DNA of 64,000 nucleotides from Pseudomonas umsongensis (GCF_002236105.1 NZ_NIWU01000001.1:930001-994000), one strand, 5' to 3'. Shown: positions 1 to 9,161, counted from the first letter of the stretch. Numbers and translations are program-made. Notes: a model not told the origin generated them from the letters alone.

Positions 1-96
1 GAAGGGCATCAACCGCCACAGCACCTTGGCGTAGACGCGCCTCGTGCCAGGGTCTGCGCTAGCGATGTCTGGATACTGCGAGAGGGTGTCATTCAT
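1..96 (-). CDS. MFS transporter, N-terminal fragment (runs off the left edge)
   Basis: Only the first 32 codons are inside the window, read leftwards from the ATG at 96-94. The peptide ends in RRVYAKVLWRLMPF, which resembles the start of anion:cation symporter (ACS) type MFS proteins; the MFS gene at 11892 has the comparable RKVIWRILPVLLLCY just before its first membrane segment. A good Shine-Dalgarno (GGAG) lies about 6 bases upstream of the ATG. The gene starts 46 bases after the stop of the ThDP enzyme on the same strand, so the two are probably co-transcribed and the transporter may import the substrate of that enzyme. The family assignment rests on a short stretch. Confidence 0.6.
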   Translation of the reverse strand, partial: MNDTLSQYPDIASADPGTRRVYAKVLWRLMPF

Positions 97-142
97 GTGT
101 CGCTCCGACGCGGATAGTGGTGATTGGGAGACTTGAGGTTGT

Positions 143-1702
143 TCACACGACGAGCTCGATCAGGAACGGCCCCGGTCGGCGATTGGCCATGGCGAACAGT
201 TCGTTGAAACGCTCCATGGTGTCGGCCCTTGCCGCTTCCACACCCATGCCCGTGGCGATCTGCACCCAGTCCAGGTCCGGGTTGCCGAGATCGAGCATGT
301 TCATGGCGGTCGCACCGGCCGTGGCACCGACGTTGGCTAGTTCGAGTTGGAGGATGGCGTACTTGCGGTTGGCGAGGATCACTACGGTGACGTCGAGCCG
401 CTCGCGGGCCATGGTCCACAGTGCCTGCGGCGTATACATGGCGGAACCGTCGGCCTGCAGGGCGACTACCCGTCGCTCGGGAGCGGCGACCGCGGCGCCG
501 AGGGCCATAGGCAGGCCGTGACCGATGGCGCCACCGGTGTTCTGCAGCCAGTCATGGGGTGCGGCATGCCGGGTTCCTGGATAGAACGCATGGCCAAAGG
601 TCGCGGCCTCATCGACCACGATCGCATGTTCCGGCAGCAGGACACTGAGTGACTGGGCGACCGCTGCGGAACTCAGCGGGCCGCTGCCGAGTTGGGTTTC
701 GGCAGCGGTCTGGGGGCAGGTCAGCGGCGGCGCTGCCAGCTCCTCGGCCAAGCGGCGCAGAGCATCGGCCAGGTCCTCTTCCGGGCGCGCCAGCACGTGG
801 ACCGTGGCATCGTCTGCATAGGGCCGCGAGGATTTGCCCGGGTAGGCGAAAAAATTCGCGGGTGCCGGGGCGCCGACCAGGATGACATTGGCGATGCCGT
901 CGAGCCGGGCGCGGGCGGCGTCTGCGAAGTAGGGTATCCGCTCGATCTCGAAGCGCCCGCGCCCGCGGGGTATGCGCGCGTTTTGCACCGGACAGAAGAG
1001 TTGCGCACCTGTCGCCGCCGCGATGCGCTGGGCATCGGCCATGGCATCCTCTGCCAGGGCACGACCGGCCACCAGCAACAGGCTGGGCCGGCCACTGCGC
1101 AAGGTGCGGGCGATATTCAGCAGCACATCGGGGGAAACGCGTGGCGCGGGTATCGACGGCATGGGTGCTGCGACCTGGCCGCCTGCATCCCAGCTGACAT
1201 CAGAGGGCAGGATCAGGCTGGCGATGCCGCCCGGTGCGGTACAGGCAGCCTGGATCGCCGCCGCAGCGGCGGTTCCGACCGCGCCAACCTCTGTAGCGGT
1301 GCGCGTCCAGACCGAGACGGGACGTGCCCAACCTTCGACGTCGGCGGTCAGTGGCGTGTCGTACTGGCGGTGATGGGTGGCGTGGTCGCCAATGATGTTG
1401 ATGACCGGCGAGTTCGCTCGTCGCGCGTTGTGCAGATTGGCCAGGCCGTTTGCCAGGCCGGGGCCGCAGTGCAGCAACGTGGCCGCAGGCTTGCCGGCAA
1501 TGCGCGCATAGCCATCCGCCGCGCCGGTAACGACGCCTTCGAACAGGCCCAGCACGCAGCGCATGCCGGGGACGCGGTCGAGCGCGGCAACAAAATGCAT
1601 TTCGCTGGTCCCGGGATTGGCGAAGCACGTGTCCACTCCACCTTCCAGCAGCGTGCGTACCAGGCTTTCGGCACCATTGATTGGCGCACAACGGTTGCTC
1701 AT
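143..1702 (-). CDS. ThDP-dependent enzyme, acetolactate synthase / benzoylformate decarboxylase-like
   Basis: 519 residues, the usual size for a single-chain ThDP enzyme of the POX/ALS family. The N-terminal pyrimidine-binding domain has NPGTSE at about 29-34 and the activating glutamate in LFEGVVTGAADGYAR (about E55). The C-terminal domain carries the ThDP/Mg motif with ADGSAMYT and NRKYAIL. LLHCGPG in the active-site loop resembles 2-oxo-acid decarboxylases such as MdlC as much as acetolactate synthases, and no regulatory subunit gene is adjacent. ATG at 1702 is preceded by AGAGGAA. It is followed by an MFS gene on the same strand and lies divergent from an alcohol dehydrogenase and a thioesterase, so decarboxylation of a 2-oxo acid to an aldehyde that the dehydrogenase then handles is a reasonable but unproven reading. 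Confidence 0.75.
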   Translation of the reverse strand: MSNRCAPINGAESLVRTLLEGGVDTCFANPGTSEMHFVAALDRVPGMRCVLGLFEGVVTGAADGYARIAGKPAATLLHCGPGLANGLANLHNARRANSPVINIIGDHATHHRQYDTPLTADVEGWARPVSVWTRTATEVGAVGTAAAAAIQAACTAPGGIASLILPSDVSWDAGGQVAAPMPSIPAPRVSPDVLLNIARTLRSGRPSLLLVAGRALAEDAMADAQRIAAATGAQLFCPVQNARIPRGRGRFEIERIPYFADAARARLDGIANVILVGAPAPANFFAYPGKSSRPYADDATVHVLARPEEDLADALRRLAEELAAPPLTCPQTAAETQLGSGPLSSAAVAQSLSVLLPEHAIVVDEAATFGHAFYPGTRHAAPHDWLQNTGGAIGHGLPMALGAAVAAPERRVVALQADGSAMYTPQALWTMARERLDVTVVILANRKYAILQLELANVGATAGATAMNMLDLGNPDLDWVQIATGMGVEAARADTMERFNELFAMANRRPGPFLIELVV

Positions 1703-1994
1703 GTGTATTCCTCTTGGACTTGTTGTTGTAGGCGAGGTCGTTCGTAGGGCGAGTATAGGGATCGGGCGAGTGCGTTCGTTCCGGATTCGGGTGGTCGTTG
1801 TCGTGCTGCCAACCCTATGAAAAAAATAGGTTTATTCGTTTTTTGGGAAATAGGCTCAGCGACGCCTCCGGATAACGTGGCCCCCACTCTGAAGGAGGGG
1901 GGAGAGGGATTGAGACGAACCTCTACGGTATCGGTCTGGAGCCTCACGCCAGACGAGCGGAGGTCGTCAAAACCAAAACTGGAGAACCCTTGCG
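1703..1994. promoter_or_regulatory. Divergent promoter region between ThDP enzyme and Fe-alcohol dehydrogenase
   Basis: 292 bases with no convincing gene. It contains an A/T-rich stretch around 1817-1850, a G-rich patch at 1891-1908 of the kind found in many gaps of this window, and an inverted repeat GTCTGG-N9-CCAGAC at 1934-1954 that could be an operator for the rightward genes. No sigma-70 boxes could be assigned with confidence. Confidence 0.4.
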
Positions 1995-3146
1995 ATGCTA
2001 TCGATGGCATTCAATACCACCCGCTCGATCATCATCGAGCGCGGTGCCGCTACCCGTCTTGCCACGCAGGTGCTGGACCTGGGGGCCAGCTCTGTGCTGC
2101 TGGTGACCGACGCGGGCGTCATGGCAGCCGGGTTGCTCGAACCGGTGCTGAGTGGTTTTGCTGCAGCGGGCGTGCCGGTGCAGGTATTTGCCGAGGTACT
2201 GGCCGACCCGCCAGAGGCAGTGATTCTCGCTGCGGTTGAAGCGGGCAGGGCTTGCGGCGCCGATTGCGTGGTCGGATTTGGTGGCGGCAGTTCGCTGGAT
2301 GCCGCCAAGCTGGCTGCGTTGCTGTTGCGCGGCGGCGAGGAGCTGGCGCAGATCTATGGCATCAACCAGAGCAAGGGCGCACGCCTGCCGCTGATCCTGG
2401 TGCCCACCACCGCCGGTACTGGCTCTGAGGTTACCGCTGTCTCGGTGGTCACCACCGGTGCCGGTAAAAAGAATGTGGTGATCTCGCCATCCCTGTTGCC
2501 AGACCTGGCGGTGCTGGATGCCGAACTGACGTTGGGGTTGCCAGCGCATATCACTGCCGCGACCGGTATTGATGCCATGGTCCATGCGGTGGAGGCCTAC
2601 ACCAGTCGCCACCTGAAAAACCCGCTCTCCGATTGCCTCGCCAAAGATGCCTTGCGCCTGCTCTGCGGTAGCCTGCATCAAGCCTGTCACGAGGGTGCCG
2701 ACCTGGTCGCTCGGGAGAACATGTTGCTGGGTGCATGCCTGGCCGGCATGGCCTTTGCCAACTCACCGGTGGCTGCGGTGCACGCACTGGCCTACCCGAT
2801 TGGCGCGCGTTTCCATGTGCCGCACGGGGTGTCCAACGCGCTGGTGCTGGGTGCGGTGATGCGCTTCAACCTGGAGGCGGCAGCGCCACTCTACGCGCAG
2901 CTCGCCGAGATCGTGCTGCCAAACGAGACGGGCAGCGAACTGCAGAGAGCACGCGCCCTGGCCGATTATCTGGGCGGGCTGGCCGGTGAACTGCAATTGC
3001 CGACCCGTTTGCGCGACGTGGGCATCGGTGAGGCCGATATCCAGGCACTGGCCGAGGATGCGATGAAGCAAGCGCGCCTGCTCGGCAACAACCCGCGCAC
3101 GGTAAGCCAGGCGGACGTCCTGGCCATCTACCGGGAGGTGCTATGA
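1995..3146 (+). CDS. Iron-containing (group III) alcohol dehydrogenase
   Basis: 383 residues, typical of the Fe-ADH family, which interconverts alcohols and aldehydes or ketones with NAD(P). The nucleotide-binding motif GGGSSLDAAK lies near 95-105. Metal ligands are recognisable as D and H in GIDAMVHAVEAYTS (about 195-208) and as the two histidines in AVHALAYP and HVPHG (about 262-280). The ATG at 1995 has GGAG ten bases upstream; an in-frame ATG at 2004 is an alternative. The stop overlaps the next gene by four bases (ATGA), so it is translationally coupled to the thioesterase. Maleylacetate reductases belong to the same superfamily, but no chlorocatechol-type genes are nearby. The substrate is unknown. 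Confidence 0.85.
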   Translation: MLSMAFNTTRSIIIERGAATRLATQVLDLGASSVLLVTDAGVMAAGLLEPVLSGFAAAGVPVQVFAEVLADPPEAVILAAVEAGRACGADCVVGFGGGSSLDAAKLAALLLRGGEELAQIYGINQSKGARLPLILVPTTAGTGSEVTAVSVVTTGAGKKNVVISPSLLPDLAVLDAELTLGLPAHITAATGIDAMVHAVEAYTSRHLKNPLSDCLAKDALRLLCGSLHQACHEGADLVARENMLLGACLAGMAFANSPVAAVHALAYPIGARFHVPHGVSNALVLGAVMRFNLEAAAPLYAQLAEIVLPNETGSELQRARALADYLGGLAGELQLPTRLRDVGIGEADIQALAEDAMKQARLLGNNPRTVSQADVLAIYREVL

Positions 3147-3580
3147 GCAGCAAGGCCTACCGTCCCCGACGCGAAGATTTCCGGTGCTTCTATACCCTCG
3201 GCACACGTTGGGGTGACCACGATTCCTACGGTCATGTGCAGAACATCGTCTACTACTCGTTCTTCGATTCGGCGATCAGTCATTTCCTGGTGGAGCAGGG
3301 TACCCTGGACATCGACAGCAGCCCGGTCATCGGCCTGATCGTCGAGTCGAGCTGCACTTTCCTTTCACCCATCACCTTTCCCGACGTGGTGACGGTGGGT
3401 TTGCGCATCAGCCACCTGGGCAACAGCAGTGCGCGTTACGAGCTGGGTATCTTCCGCAACGACGAATCCGAGGCGTCGGCGCTGGGCTATGTCGTCTATG
3501 TGTACGTCGATCGCGCGAGTAACGCCTCGGTCGCGATACCTGAGGGGGTACGGGAGGCGTTGCGCCGGCTTGTCGACTGA
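3143..3580 (+). CDS. Acyl-CoA thioesterase, 4HBT hotdog family
   Basis: 145 residues, the size of a single hotdog domain. The signature WGDHDSYGHVQN (about 23-34) corresponds to the catalytic Asp and helix-capping HV(N/Q)N motif of the 4-hydroxybenzoyl-CoA/YbgC thioesterase family. It hydrolyses an acyl-CoA to the free acid; the chain type is not evident. It overlaps the Fe-alcohol dehydrogenase by four bases, so both belong to one operon. A strong hairpin follows at 3603-3645. Confidence 0.85.
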   Translation: MSSKAYRPRREDFRCFYTLGTRWGDHDSYGHVQNIVYYSFFDSAISHFLVEQGTLDIDSSPVIGLIVESSCTFLSPITFPDVVTVGLRISHLGNSSARYELGIFRNDESEASALGYVVYVYVDRASNASVAIPEGVREALRRLVD

Positions 3581-3602
3581 TCACCAACGTGGTTGCGAAT
3601 AG

Positions 3603-3645
3603 CCCATCAACACCACTGTGCATAGCGCACAGTGGTGTTGATGGG
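3603..3645. terminator. Perfect 19-bp hairpin between convergent genes
   Basis: CCCATCAACACCACTGTGC at 3603-3621 is exactly complementary to 3627-3645, with a 5-base loop. It lies 23 bases after the thioesterase stop and before the end of the convergent dehydratase gene. The downstream sequence is TTTGTATCC, a poor U-tract, so it may stop transcripts inefficiently or only protect the 3' end. Confidence 0.6.
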
Positions 3646-3688
3646 TTTGTATCCACGATCACAGGGACGGCAGCTGCCGCAACAGCCG

Positions 3689-5476
3689 TCAGTGCGAATG
3701 CCGTGGTTCGCCGCCGCTTCGGGCAATGACGCGCAAATGCAGGGTGGCCGGTTCCAGGCAGCCGCCCGTGGACAGCTGTCCGACCAGTTGCCGGTAAAGC
3801 TCTTGCCAAGGGGTTTGCGAAGCCTTGATGTTGGGCGTCCACTCGGCGCGGCGGCGGGCCATTTCGGCTTCGTCGACCAGCAGGTTCACCGATCTGGCGT
3901 TGAGGTCCACGCGCAGGCGGTCGTTGGTTTTCAGTAACGCCAGGCCACCGCCCACGGCCGCTTCCGGCGACATGTTGAGGATCGAAGGGCTGGCCGATGT
4001 GCCGCTCTGGCGACCGTCGCCAAGGCAGGGCAGGGAGTCGATACCTTGCTTGATCAGCGCTGCCGGGGGCGCCATATTCACCACTTCGGCACTGCCCGGG
4101 TAGCCCACGGTGCCCGCACCGCGAATGACCAGGATGCAGCGCTCATCGATGTCCAGCGCCGGGTCGTCGATCCGCGCGTGATAATCCTCCGGCCCTTCGA
4201 ACACGATCGCCCGCGCTTCGAAGCTGTTTTCCGCGCCAGGCTCGGACAGGTAGGTCTTGCGAAAGGCTTCACCCACCACCGACATCTTCATGATCGCACT
4301 GTCGAAGAAGTTGCCGCTGAGCACGATGAAACCTGCGCGGTGCTTGAGTGGCGTTTCAAAGGGGTAGATCACATCGGCGTTACTGGTCAGCGTGCTGCTG
4401 ACGATCTCGCCAATGCGCTTGCCGCTGACCGTGGCGCAGTCTTCGTGCAGGCGCCCGGCCTTTTTCAGTTCATGCATCACCGCCGGAACGCCGCCGGCGC
4501 GATGGAAACCTTCGCCAAGGTACTTGCCGGCCGGCATGCAATTGACCAGCAACGGTACGTCTTCGCCAATGCGTTGCCAGTCGTCGAGGCTCAGCTCGAC
4601 GCCCATGTGCCGGGCGATGGCGATCAGGTGGGGAGGGCAGTTACTCGATGCCCCCAGTGCCGAGGCCACGGCGATGGCATTTTCGAAGGCCTCGCGGGTC
4701 ATGATCTGCGAGGGCCGCACATCCTGCATCACCAGTTCGCAGATGCGCTTGCCGGTGGCGTAGGCCATTTGCCCGCGCTCGCGATACGGCGCCGGAATAC
4801 TCGCGCAACCCGGTAGCGACATGCCCAGCGCTTCGGCCAGGGCGTTCATCGACAGGGCCGTGCCCATGGTGTTGCAGTGACCCACCGAAGGCGATGCCGC
4901 GGTAGTCATTTCCATGAAGCCTTCGTAATCGATTTCCCCGGCGGCCATCAGGTTGCGCGCATGCCAGAGCACGGTGCCGGAGCCGATCAATTCGCCTTTG
5001 TGGTGGCCGTCGAGCATCGGCCCGCCAGACAGGACAATGGAAGGAAGATCCGTGGTCGCGGCGGCCATCAGGCAGGCCGGGGTGGTCTTGTCGCAACCGG
5101 TGGTGAGCACGACACCATCGAGTGGATAGCCGTGGAGAATCTCCACCAGCCCCAGATAGGCCAGGTTACGATCCAGTGCGGCGGTCGGCCGGCGTGACTG
5201 TTCGGCGATCGGATGGACGGGGAACTCCATGGGGATCCCGCCCGCATCACGAATGCCGGCCTTGACCCGCTGCGCAAGTTCCAGATGATGACGGTTGCAA
5301 GGCGTCAGGTCGCTGCCCGTCTGGGCGATACCAATGATCGGACGTCCCGATTGCAGCTCTTCACGGGTCATGCCGTAGTTCATGTAGCGTTCGACATACA
5401 GGGCAGTCATGTCGGCGTGGGCAGGGTCATTGAACCATTGCTCGCTGCGCAGGCGACGTCCAGGCGTATCACTCAT
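3689..5476 (-). CDS. xylD: Sugar-acid dehydratase, IlvD/EDD family (D-xylonate/L-arabinonate dehydratase type)
   Basis: 595 residues from the ATG at 5476, the same length as I recall for Caulobacter XylD, with extended matching blocks from memory (DMTALYVERYMNYG, PMEFPVHPI, RERGQMAY). The Fe-S cysteines fall at C60 (TPCNRHHL), C128 (TTGCDKTTPA) and C201 (GHCNTMGTA). It would dehydrate a pentonate to 2-keto-3-deoxypentonate in the cytoplasm. An upstream in-frame ATG at 5512 lacks homology; ATG 5476 is preceded by a purine-rich AAGAGAGAA. The gene begins 48 bases after the XylX-like gene and both are read from the promoter facing the LysR gene. Pentonate stereochemistry (D-xylonate, L-arabinonate, or a hexonate such as L-fuconate) cannot be read from sequence alone. 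Confidence 0.85.
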   Translation of the reverse strand: MSDTPGRRLRSEQWFNDPAHADMTALYVERYMNYGMTREELQSGRPIIGIAQTGSDLTPCNRHHLELAQRVKAGIRDAGGIPMEFPVHPIAEQSRRPTAALDRNLAYLGLVEILHGYPLDGVVLTTGCDKTTPACLMAAATTDLPSIVLSGGPMLDGHHKGELIGSGTVLWHARNLMAAGEIDYEGFMEMTTAASPSVGHCNTMGTALSMNALAEALGMSLPGCASIPAPYRERGQMAYATGKRICELVMQDVRPSQIMTREAFENAIAVASALGASSNCPPHLIAIARHMGVELSLDDWQRIGEDVPLLVNCMPAGKYLGEGFHRAGGVPAVMHELKKAGRLHEDCATVSGKRIGEIVSSTLTSNADVIYPFETPLKHRAGFIVLSGNFFDSAIMKMSVVGEAFRKTYLSEPGAENSFEARAIVFEGPEDYHARIDDPALDIDERCILVIRGAGTVGYPGSAEVVNMAPPAALIKQGIDSLPCLGDGRQSGTSASPSILNMSPEAAVGGGLALLKTNDRLRVDLNARSVNLLVDEAEMARRRAEWTPNIKASQTPWQELYRQLVGQLSTGGCLEPATLHLRVIARSGGEPRHSH

Positions 5477-5524
5477 GATGCATTTCTCTCTTGTAATTGG
5501 ATGAAGCGACACTCTTTTGCGGCA

Positions 5525-6706
5525 TCAGCGTGCAAGCAGTCCACGGGAGGCCAGGTTACGCAGCAAGGCACTCACGCCAAAGGTCCATGGCGTTGCTTCG
5601 CAGCTGAGTGTCACCTCGTTGTGCAAACGACCAAGCAATGGGCTGCTGATACTGACCCGGTCTCCCACCTTGTGGGTGAAACCGCTGCCGACATGATCGC
5701 GATCTTCGGTCGGAGCGAACAGGGTACCGAGAAACAGCAGGAAACCATCGGGATATTGGTGATTGGCGTTGAGGGTCTGGTCGGCCAGGTCCTGTGGGTC
5801 ACGGCTGATCTGGCTCATGGAACTCGATCCGTGCATGCGGTAGCCGTCCTCGCCTTGTACCTCAAGGTCGACCACGCAGGCGCGGACATCGTCCAGGCTG
5901 AAATGCTCATCGAACAGGCGGATGAAAGGCCCGATCGAGCAGGAGGCATTATTGTCCTTGGCCTTGCTCAGCAACAGCGCGCTACGGCCTTCGAAGTCGC
6001 GCAGATTGACGTCGTTGCCCAGGGTGGCACCGTGGATCTGCCCGCGGCTGTTGACCGCCAGCACCACTTCCGGTTCCGGGTTGTTCCACTGCGATCCGGG
6101 GTGAATGCCAATTCGGCTGCCACTGCCCACAGAGGCCAGCACCGGTGCCTTGGTGAAGATTTCCGCGTCCGGCCCGATACCCACTTCCAGATACTGTGAC
6201 CACATGCCCTGTTCGATCAACAAGGCTTTCAAGTGCATGGCCTGTTCCGATCCCGGAACGATCGAGCGCAGGTTGTCGCCGATCACGCCGTGCACGGTGG
6301 CCCGCACAGCTTCGGCCTTGGCGGCATCGCCACCGGCCTGCTCCTCGATCACTCGCTCGATCATGCTGGCGGCGAAGGTCACGCCGGCCGCCTTGATCAC
6401 TTGCAGATCCAGGGGCGCCAGCAAGTAAGGCCTGGACGGATCGGTGCCGGGGCCGGTGTTGGCCAGCAGGTCCTGGACACTGGCGATGAAAGTGCCGGGG
6501 GTCTGGCGTACTGCCGCGAGCGGGGCATCGGATTCAAGCAAGTCACTCAAGGTCGCGAAGCGCTCCGACAGGTCGAATACGCCGTCGGCGCGCAGGACGA
6601 TCGGCGAAGGGCCGGCGATTCGCCCCGGCACCCAGGCACGGCCGATCAAGGTACCGGCCACGCCATCGACCGGCAGGGTGTTTTCGGGAGTAAGCATCAG
6701 CGACAT
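5525..6706 (-). CDS. xylX: 2-keto-3-deoxypentonate dehydratase, FAH family (XylX-like)
   Basis: 393 residues from ATG 6706, which has AGGAAG upstream; the longer open frame beyond it has no homology. The family blocks KAAGVTFA, WSQYLEVGIGPDAEIFTK, WNNPEPEVVL, GNDVNLRDFEGRSALLL and SKAKDNNASC match Caulobacter XylX as remembered. The enzyme converts 2-keto-3-deoxy-xylonate or -arabinonate to 2-oxoglutarate semialdehyde, the substrate of the dehydrogenase at 10221. It is the promoter-proximal gene of the leftward pair and lies divergent from the LysR regulator, with a LysR-type palindrome between them. Confidence in family is high; the exact sugar acid is inferred. Confidence 0.85.
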   Translation of the reverse strand: MSLMLTPENTLPVDGVAGTLIGRAWVPGRIAGPSPIVLRADGVFDLSERFATLSDLLESDAPLAAVRQTPGTFIASVQDLLANTGPGTDPSRPYLLAPLDLQVIKAAGVTFAASMIERVIEEQAGGDAAKAEAVRATVHGVIGDNLRSIVPGSEQAMHLKALLIEQGMWSQYLEVGIGPDAEIFTKAPVLASVGSGSRIGIHPGSQWNNPEPEVVLAVNSRGQIHGATLGNDVNLRDFEGRSALLLSKAKDNNASCSIGPFIRLFDEHFSLDDVRACVVDLEVQGEDGYRMHGSSSMSQISRDPQDLADQTLNANHQYPDGFLLFLGTLFAPTEDRDHVGSGFTHKVGDRVSISSPLLGRLHNEVTLSCEATPWTFGVSALLRNLASRGLLAR

Positions 6707-6782
6707 GGCAATCTTCCTGGTTCGTAAAGGCTTCACGCTAGGGCGCACAGTCGATAAACTCCAATGAGATAATTTCAGTATT

Positions 6783-6801
6783 CGATAACGTGCAGTTATT
6801 G
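6783..6801. promoter_or_regulatory. LysR-type operator candidate, ATAAC-N5-GTTAT
   Basis: CGATAAC-GTGCA-GTTATTG lies between the divergent XylX-like and LysR genes. The core ATAAC-N5-GTTAT (6785-6799) is a perfect palindrome that satisfies the T-N11-A rule for LysR-family boxes. The same core, extended to CGATAAC-N5-GTTATCG, recurs at 10118-10136 ahead of the semialdehyde dehydrogenase. A further half-site CGATAAA lies at 6752. Confidence 0.65.
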
Positions 6802-6818
6802 CTCGACGAGGGGTGCCC

Positions 6819-7760
6819 ATGTCGGAACTTTCATTTTCCAGCGTTTGCGGATGGCTCAAATTCAGGCATTTGCAGCTGATCGATACCCTCGGGCGCACGC
6901 GCAACATGCACCTGGCAGCGCAACAGATGAATCTCAGCCAACCGGCCATCAGCAAGATGCTCAAGGAAATCGAAAGCCTGCTCGGTTTTGCCTTGTTCGA
7001 ACGCCTGCCGCGCAGCATGCCGCCCACGGCGCTCGGTGAGCATGTGCTGCGCTATGCGCAGATTGCCCTGAACGATGCACGTTCGTTTGTCGAACAGATA
7101 AGCAGCCTGCGCGAGGGTGGTCACGGCCACCTCAGGATTGGCGGTATTTTCGCCGCCACCGCCGTGGCCTTGCCCGAGGCCATTTTGCAGATCAAGGAAC
7201 GCTGGCCCTTACTGTCGATCGAGGTGGTGGAGCAAACCAGTAACCACCTGATGAAAATGCTCGAGGAAAAAAACCTCGACCTGGCCATCGCCCGGTTCAC
7301 CGATCAAACCCAGCAGCAGCGCTACGACTTCCAGCCGCTGGCGCCCGAACCGTTCTGCATCGTGGTCAACGACCGTCATCCGCTGGCCGGTGCCGGACCT
7401 CTCTCATTGCAGCAATTGGTGGACTTGCCGTGGATTCTCTACCCGGTAGGCACCCCCATTCGCGGCCGCATGGAACTGGCATTCGCCGAAGCTGGCGTGG
7501 GCATGCCTCGCAACACCGTCGATACCATCTCCATGCAGACCTTCCTGCAGGTGCTGCAACGCGGGCCAATGATCGGCATGCTACCCCATGCCATGGTCGA
7601 TCCGCTGCTCAAGAGCGGCCAGCTCAAGACCCTGGATACACCACTGCACCTGGTGCCACAGGACTACGGCATCCTCACGCGCAAGGGCGAGCAACTGCTG
7701 GGGCCAGCCCTGGAGTTTGCCGAGATATTGAAAGAGAACGCCCGGCTGGCGGCGAGTTGA
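6819..7760 (+). CDS. LysR-family transcriptional regulator of the sugar-acid genes
   Basis: 313 residues from ATG 6819, with GAGGGG about five bases upstream; a GTG at 6813 is in frame but abuts the ribosome site. The N-terminal winged HTH is clear: FRHLQLIDTLGRTRNMHLAAQQMNLSQPAISKMLKEIE, followed by the LysR substrate domain. It is divergent from the XylX/XylD-like genes, the standard layout for a LysR protein acting on its neighbours. The shared palindrome at 6785 and 10120 suggests it also controls the downstream semialdehyde dehydrogenase operon. The inducer is probably a pathway sugar acid, which is inference. Confidence 0.88.
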   Translation: MSELSFSSVCGWLKFRHLQLIDTLGRTRNMHLAAQQMNLSQPAISKMLKEIESLLGFALFERLPRSMPPTALGEHVLRYAQIALNDARSFVEQISSLREGGHGHLRIGGIFAATAVALPEAILQIKERWPLLSIEVVEQTSNHLMKMLEEKNLDLAIARFTDQTQQQRYDFQPLAPEPFCIVVNDRHPLAGAGPLSLQQLVDLPWILYPVGTPIRGRMELAFAEAGVGMPRNTVDTISMQTFLQVLQRGPMIGMLPHAMVDPLLKSGQLKTLDTPLHLVPQDYGILTRKGEQLLGPALEFAEILKENARLAAS

Positions 7761-7839
7761 AAACGATCGCAATGCGGATAGACCTGCAGAAATTTGTGAT
7801 TTTTTGTAGATGGCTCCAATGCCCTGTGGGCGATTGTTG

Positions 7840-8241
7840 TCGGAGTACATATCCATTGCTGCGGTAACGGCCACCTATGGTTTCGCCCTTACGGCGACTC
7901 CCTTTTTCAAACGCCGGAGTGCCCGCCCAGCAAAAAGGAAGCAAAAGGCTTTTGCCCCACCACTCGGTGCCTCGCTGGGGCTCGGCATGCCCTCACTTCG
8001 GCCATCGTGGTTAACGGGGCGCTCGCGATCAACAGCAAAGCGAGGCGGCCTTAAAGCCGACCTGACTTTGACCGGTGCACCTGGATCCCCGGTGGGAGCG
8101 AGCCTGCTCGCGATTGATCGTTCCCACGCTCTGCGTGGGAATGCCGCCAGGGACGCTCCGCGTTCCGCTGACGACGCATTAATTGAGCCGTGCGCAACGT
8201 TGATGCGGTGTGTCACAGGAAGCCCTGTGTGAAATTGGCTG
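7840..8241 (+). repeat. Large intergenic repeat, copy 1 (shortened)
   Basis: Starts with TCGGAGTACATATCCATTGC and contains the blocks GGTTTCGCCCTTACGGCGAC, AAAAAGGAAGCAAAAGGC, CACCACTCGGTGCCTCGC and GCGAGGCGGCCTTAAAGCC. It ends with half of the palindromic element GATCGTTCCCACGC...GGAATGCC (8116-8222). Compared with copies 2-4 it lacks about 100 bases in the middle. It also carries a REP at about 8091-8115. The short frames inside are not genes. Bases 7761-7839, before it, hold nothing I recognise. Confidence 0.9.
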
Positions 8242-8707
8242 TCGGAGTGCATATCCATTGCCGCGGTAACGGCCTCCTATGGTTTCGCCCTTACGGCGAC
8301 TCCCTTTTTCAAACGCCAAAAAGGAAGCAAAAGGCTTTTCCCCACCACTCGGTGCCTCGCTGGGGCTCGGCATGCCCTCACTCCGGCATTGCTCCGTGGG
8401 TCGCCGCGATGGGCCGTCCTTGGCCCAGCGCGGCTAAACCGGCGTCCTGCCGGTTTCCCCACTGCGCAATGCCTGCGTTCGGCCATCGTGGTTAACGGGG
8501 CGCCCGCGATCAAAAGCAAAGCGAGGCGGCCTTAAGGCCGACCTGACTTTGACGGGTGTACCTCGATCCCCTGTTGGCGATTGATCGTTCCCACGCTCTG
8601 CGTGGGAATGCCGCCAGGGACGCTCTGCGTTCCACTGACGACGCATTAACTGAGCCGTACGCAACGGTGATGCGAAGCGTCACAGGAAGCTATAGTGAGA
8701 TTTATTG
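8242..8707 (+). repeat. Large intergenic repeat, copy 2
   Basis: Direct copy of the unit at 7840, about 466 bases, now with the full middle block (CATTGCTCCGTGGGTCGCC, CTAAACCGGCGTCCTGCC, CCACTGCGCAATGCCTGC). The half-palindrome tail begins at 8583. Confidence 0.9.
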
Positions 8708-9161
8708 TCGGAGTGCATATCCATTGCTGCGATAACGGCCACTTATGGTTTCGCCCTTACGGCGACTCCCTTTTTCAAACACCAAAAAGGAAGCAAAAGG
8801 CTTTGCCCCACCACTCGGTGCCTCGCTTAGGCTCGGCATGCCCTCACTCCGGCATTGCTCCGTGGGTCGCCGCGATGGGCCATCCCTGGCCCAGCGCGGC
8901 TAAACCGGCGTCCTGCCGGTTTCCCCACTGCGCAATGCCTGCGTTCGGCCATCGTGGTTAACGGGGCGCCCGCGATCAACAGCAAAGCGAGGCGGCCTTA
9001 AAGCCGACCTGACTGTTACGGGTGAACCTGGATTTGATCGTTCCCACGCGCAGCAAAGGAATGCCGCCAGGGACGCTCCGCGTTCCGCTGACGACGCATT
9101 AATTGAGCCGTGCGCGACGGTGATGCGGGGCGTCACAGGAAGCCCTGTGTGAAATGGGTTG
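8708..9161 (+). repeat. Large intergenic repeat, copy 3
   Basis: Direct copy, about 454 bases, nearly identical in layout to copy 2. The tail element begins at 9036 (GATCGTTCCCACGCGCAGC). Confidence 0.9.
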
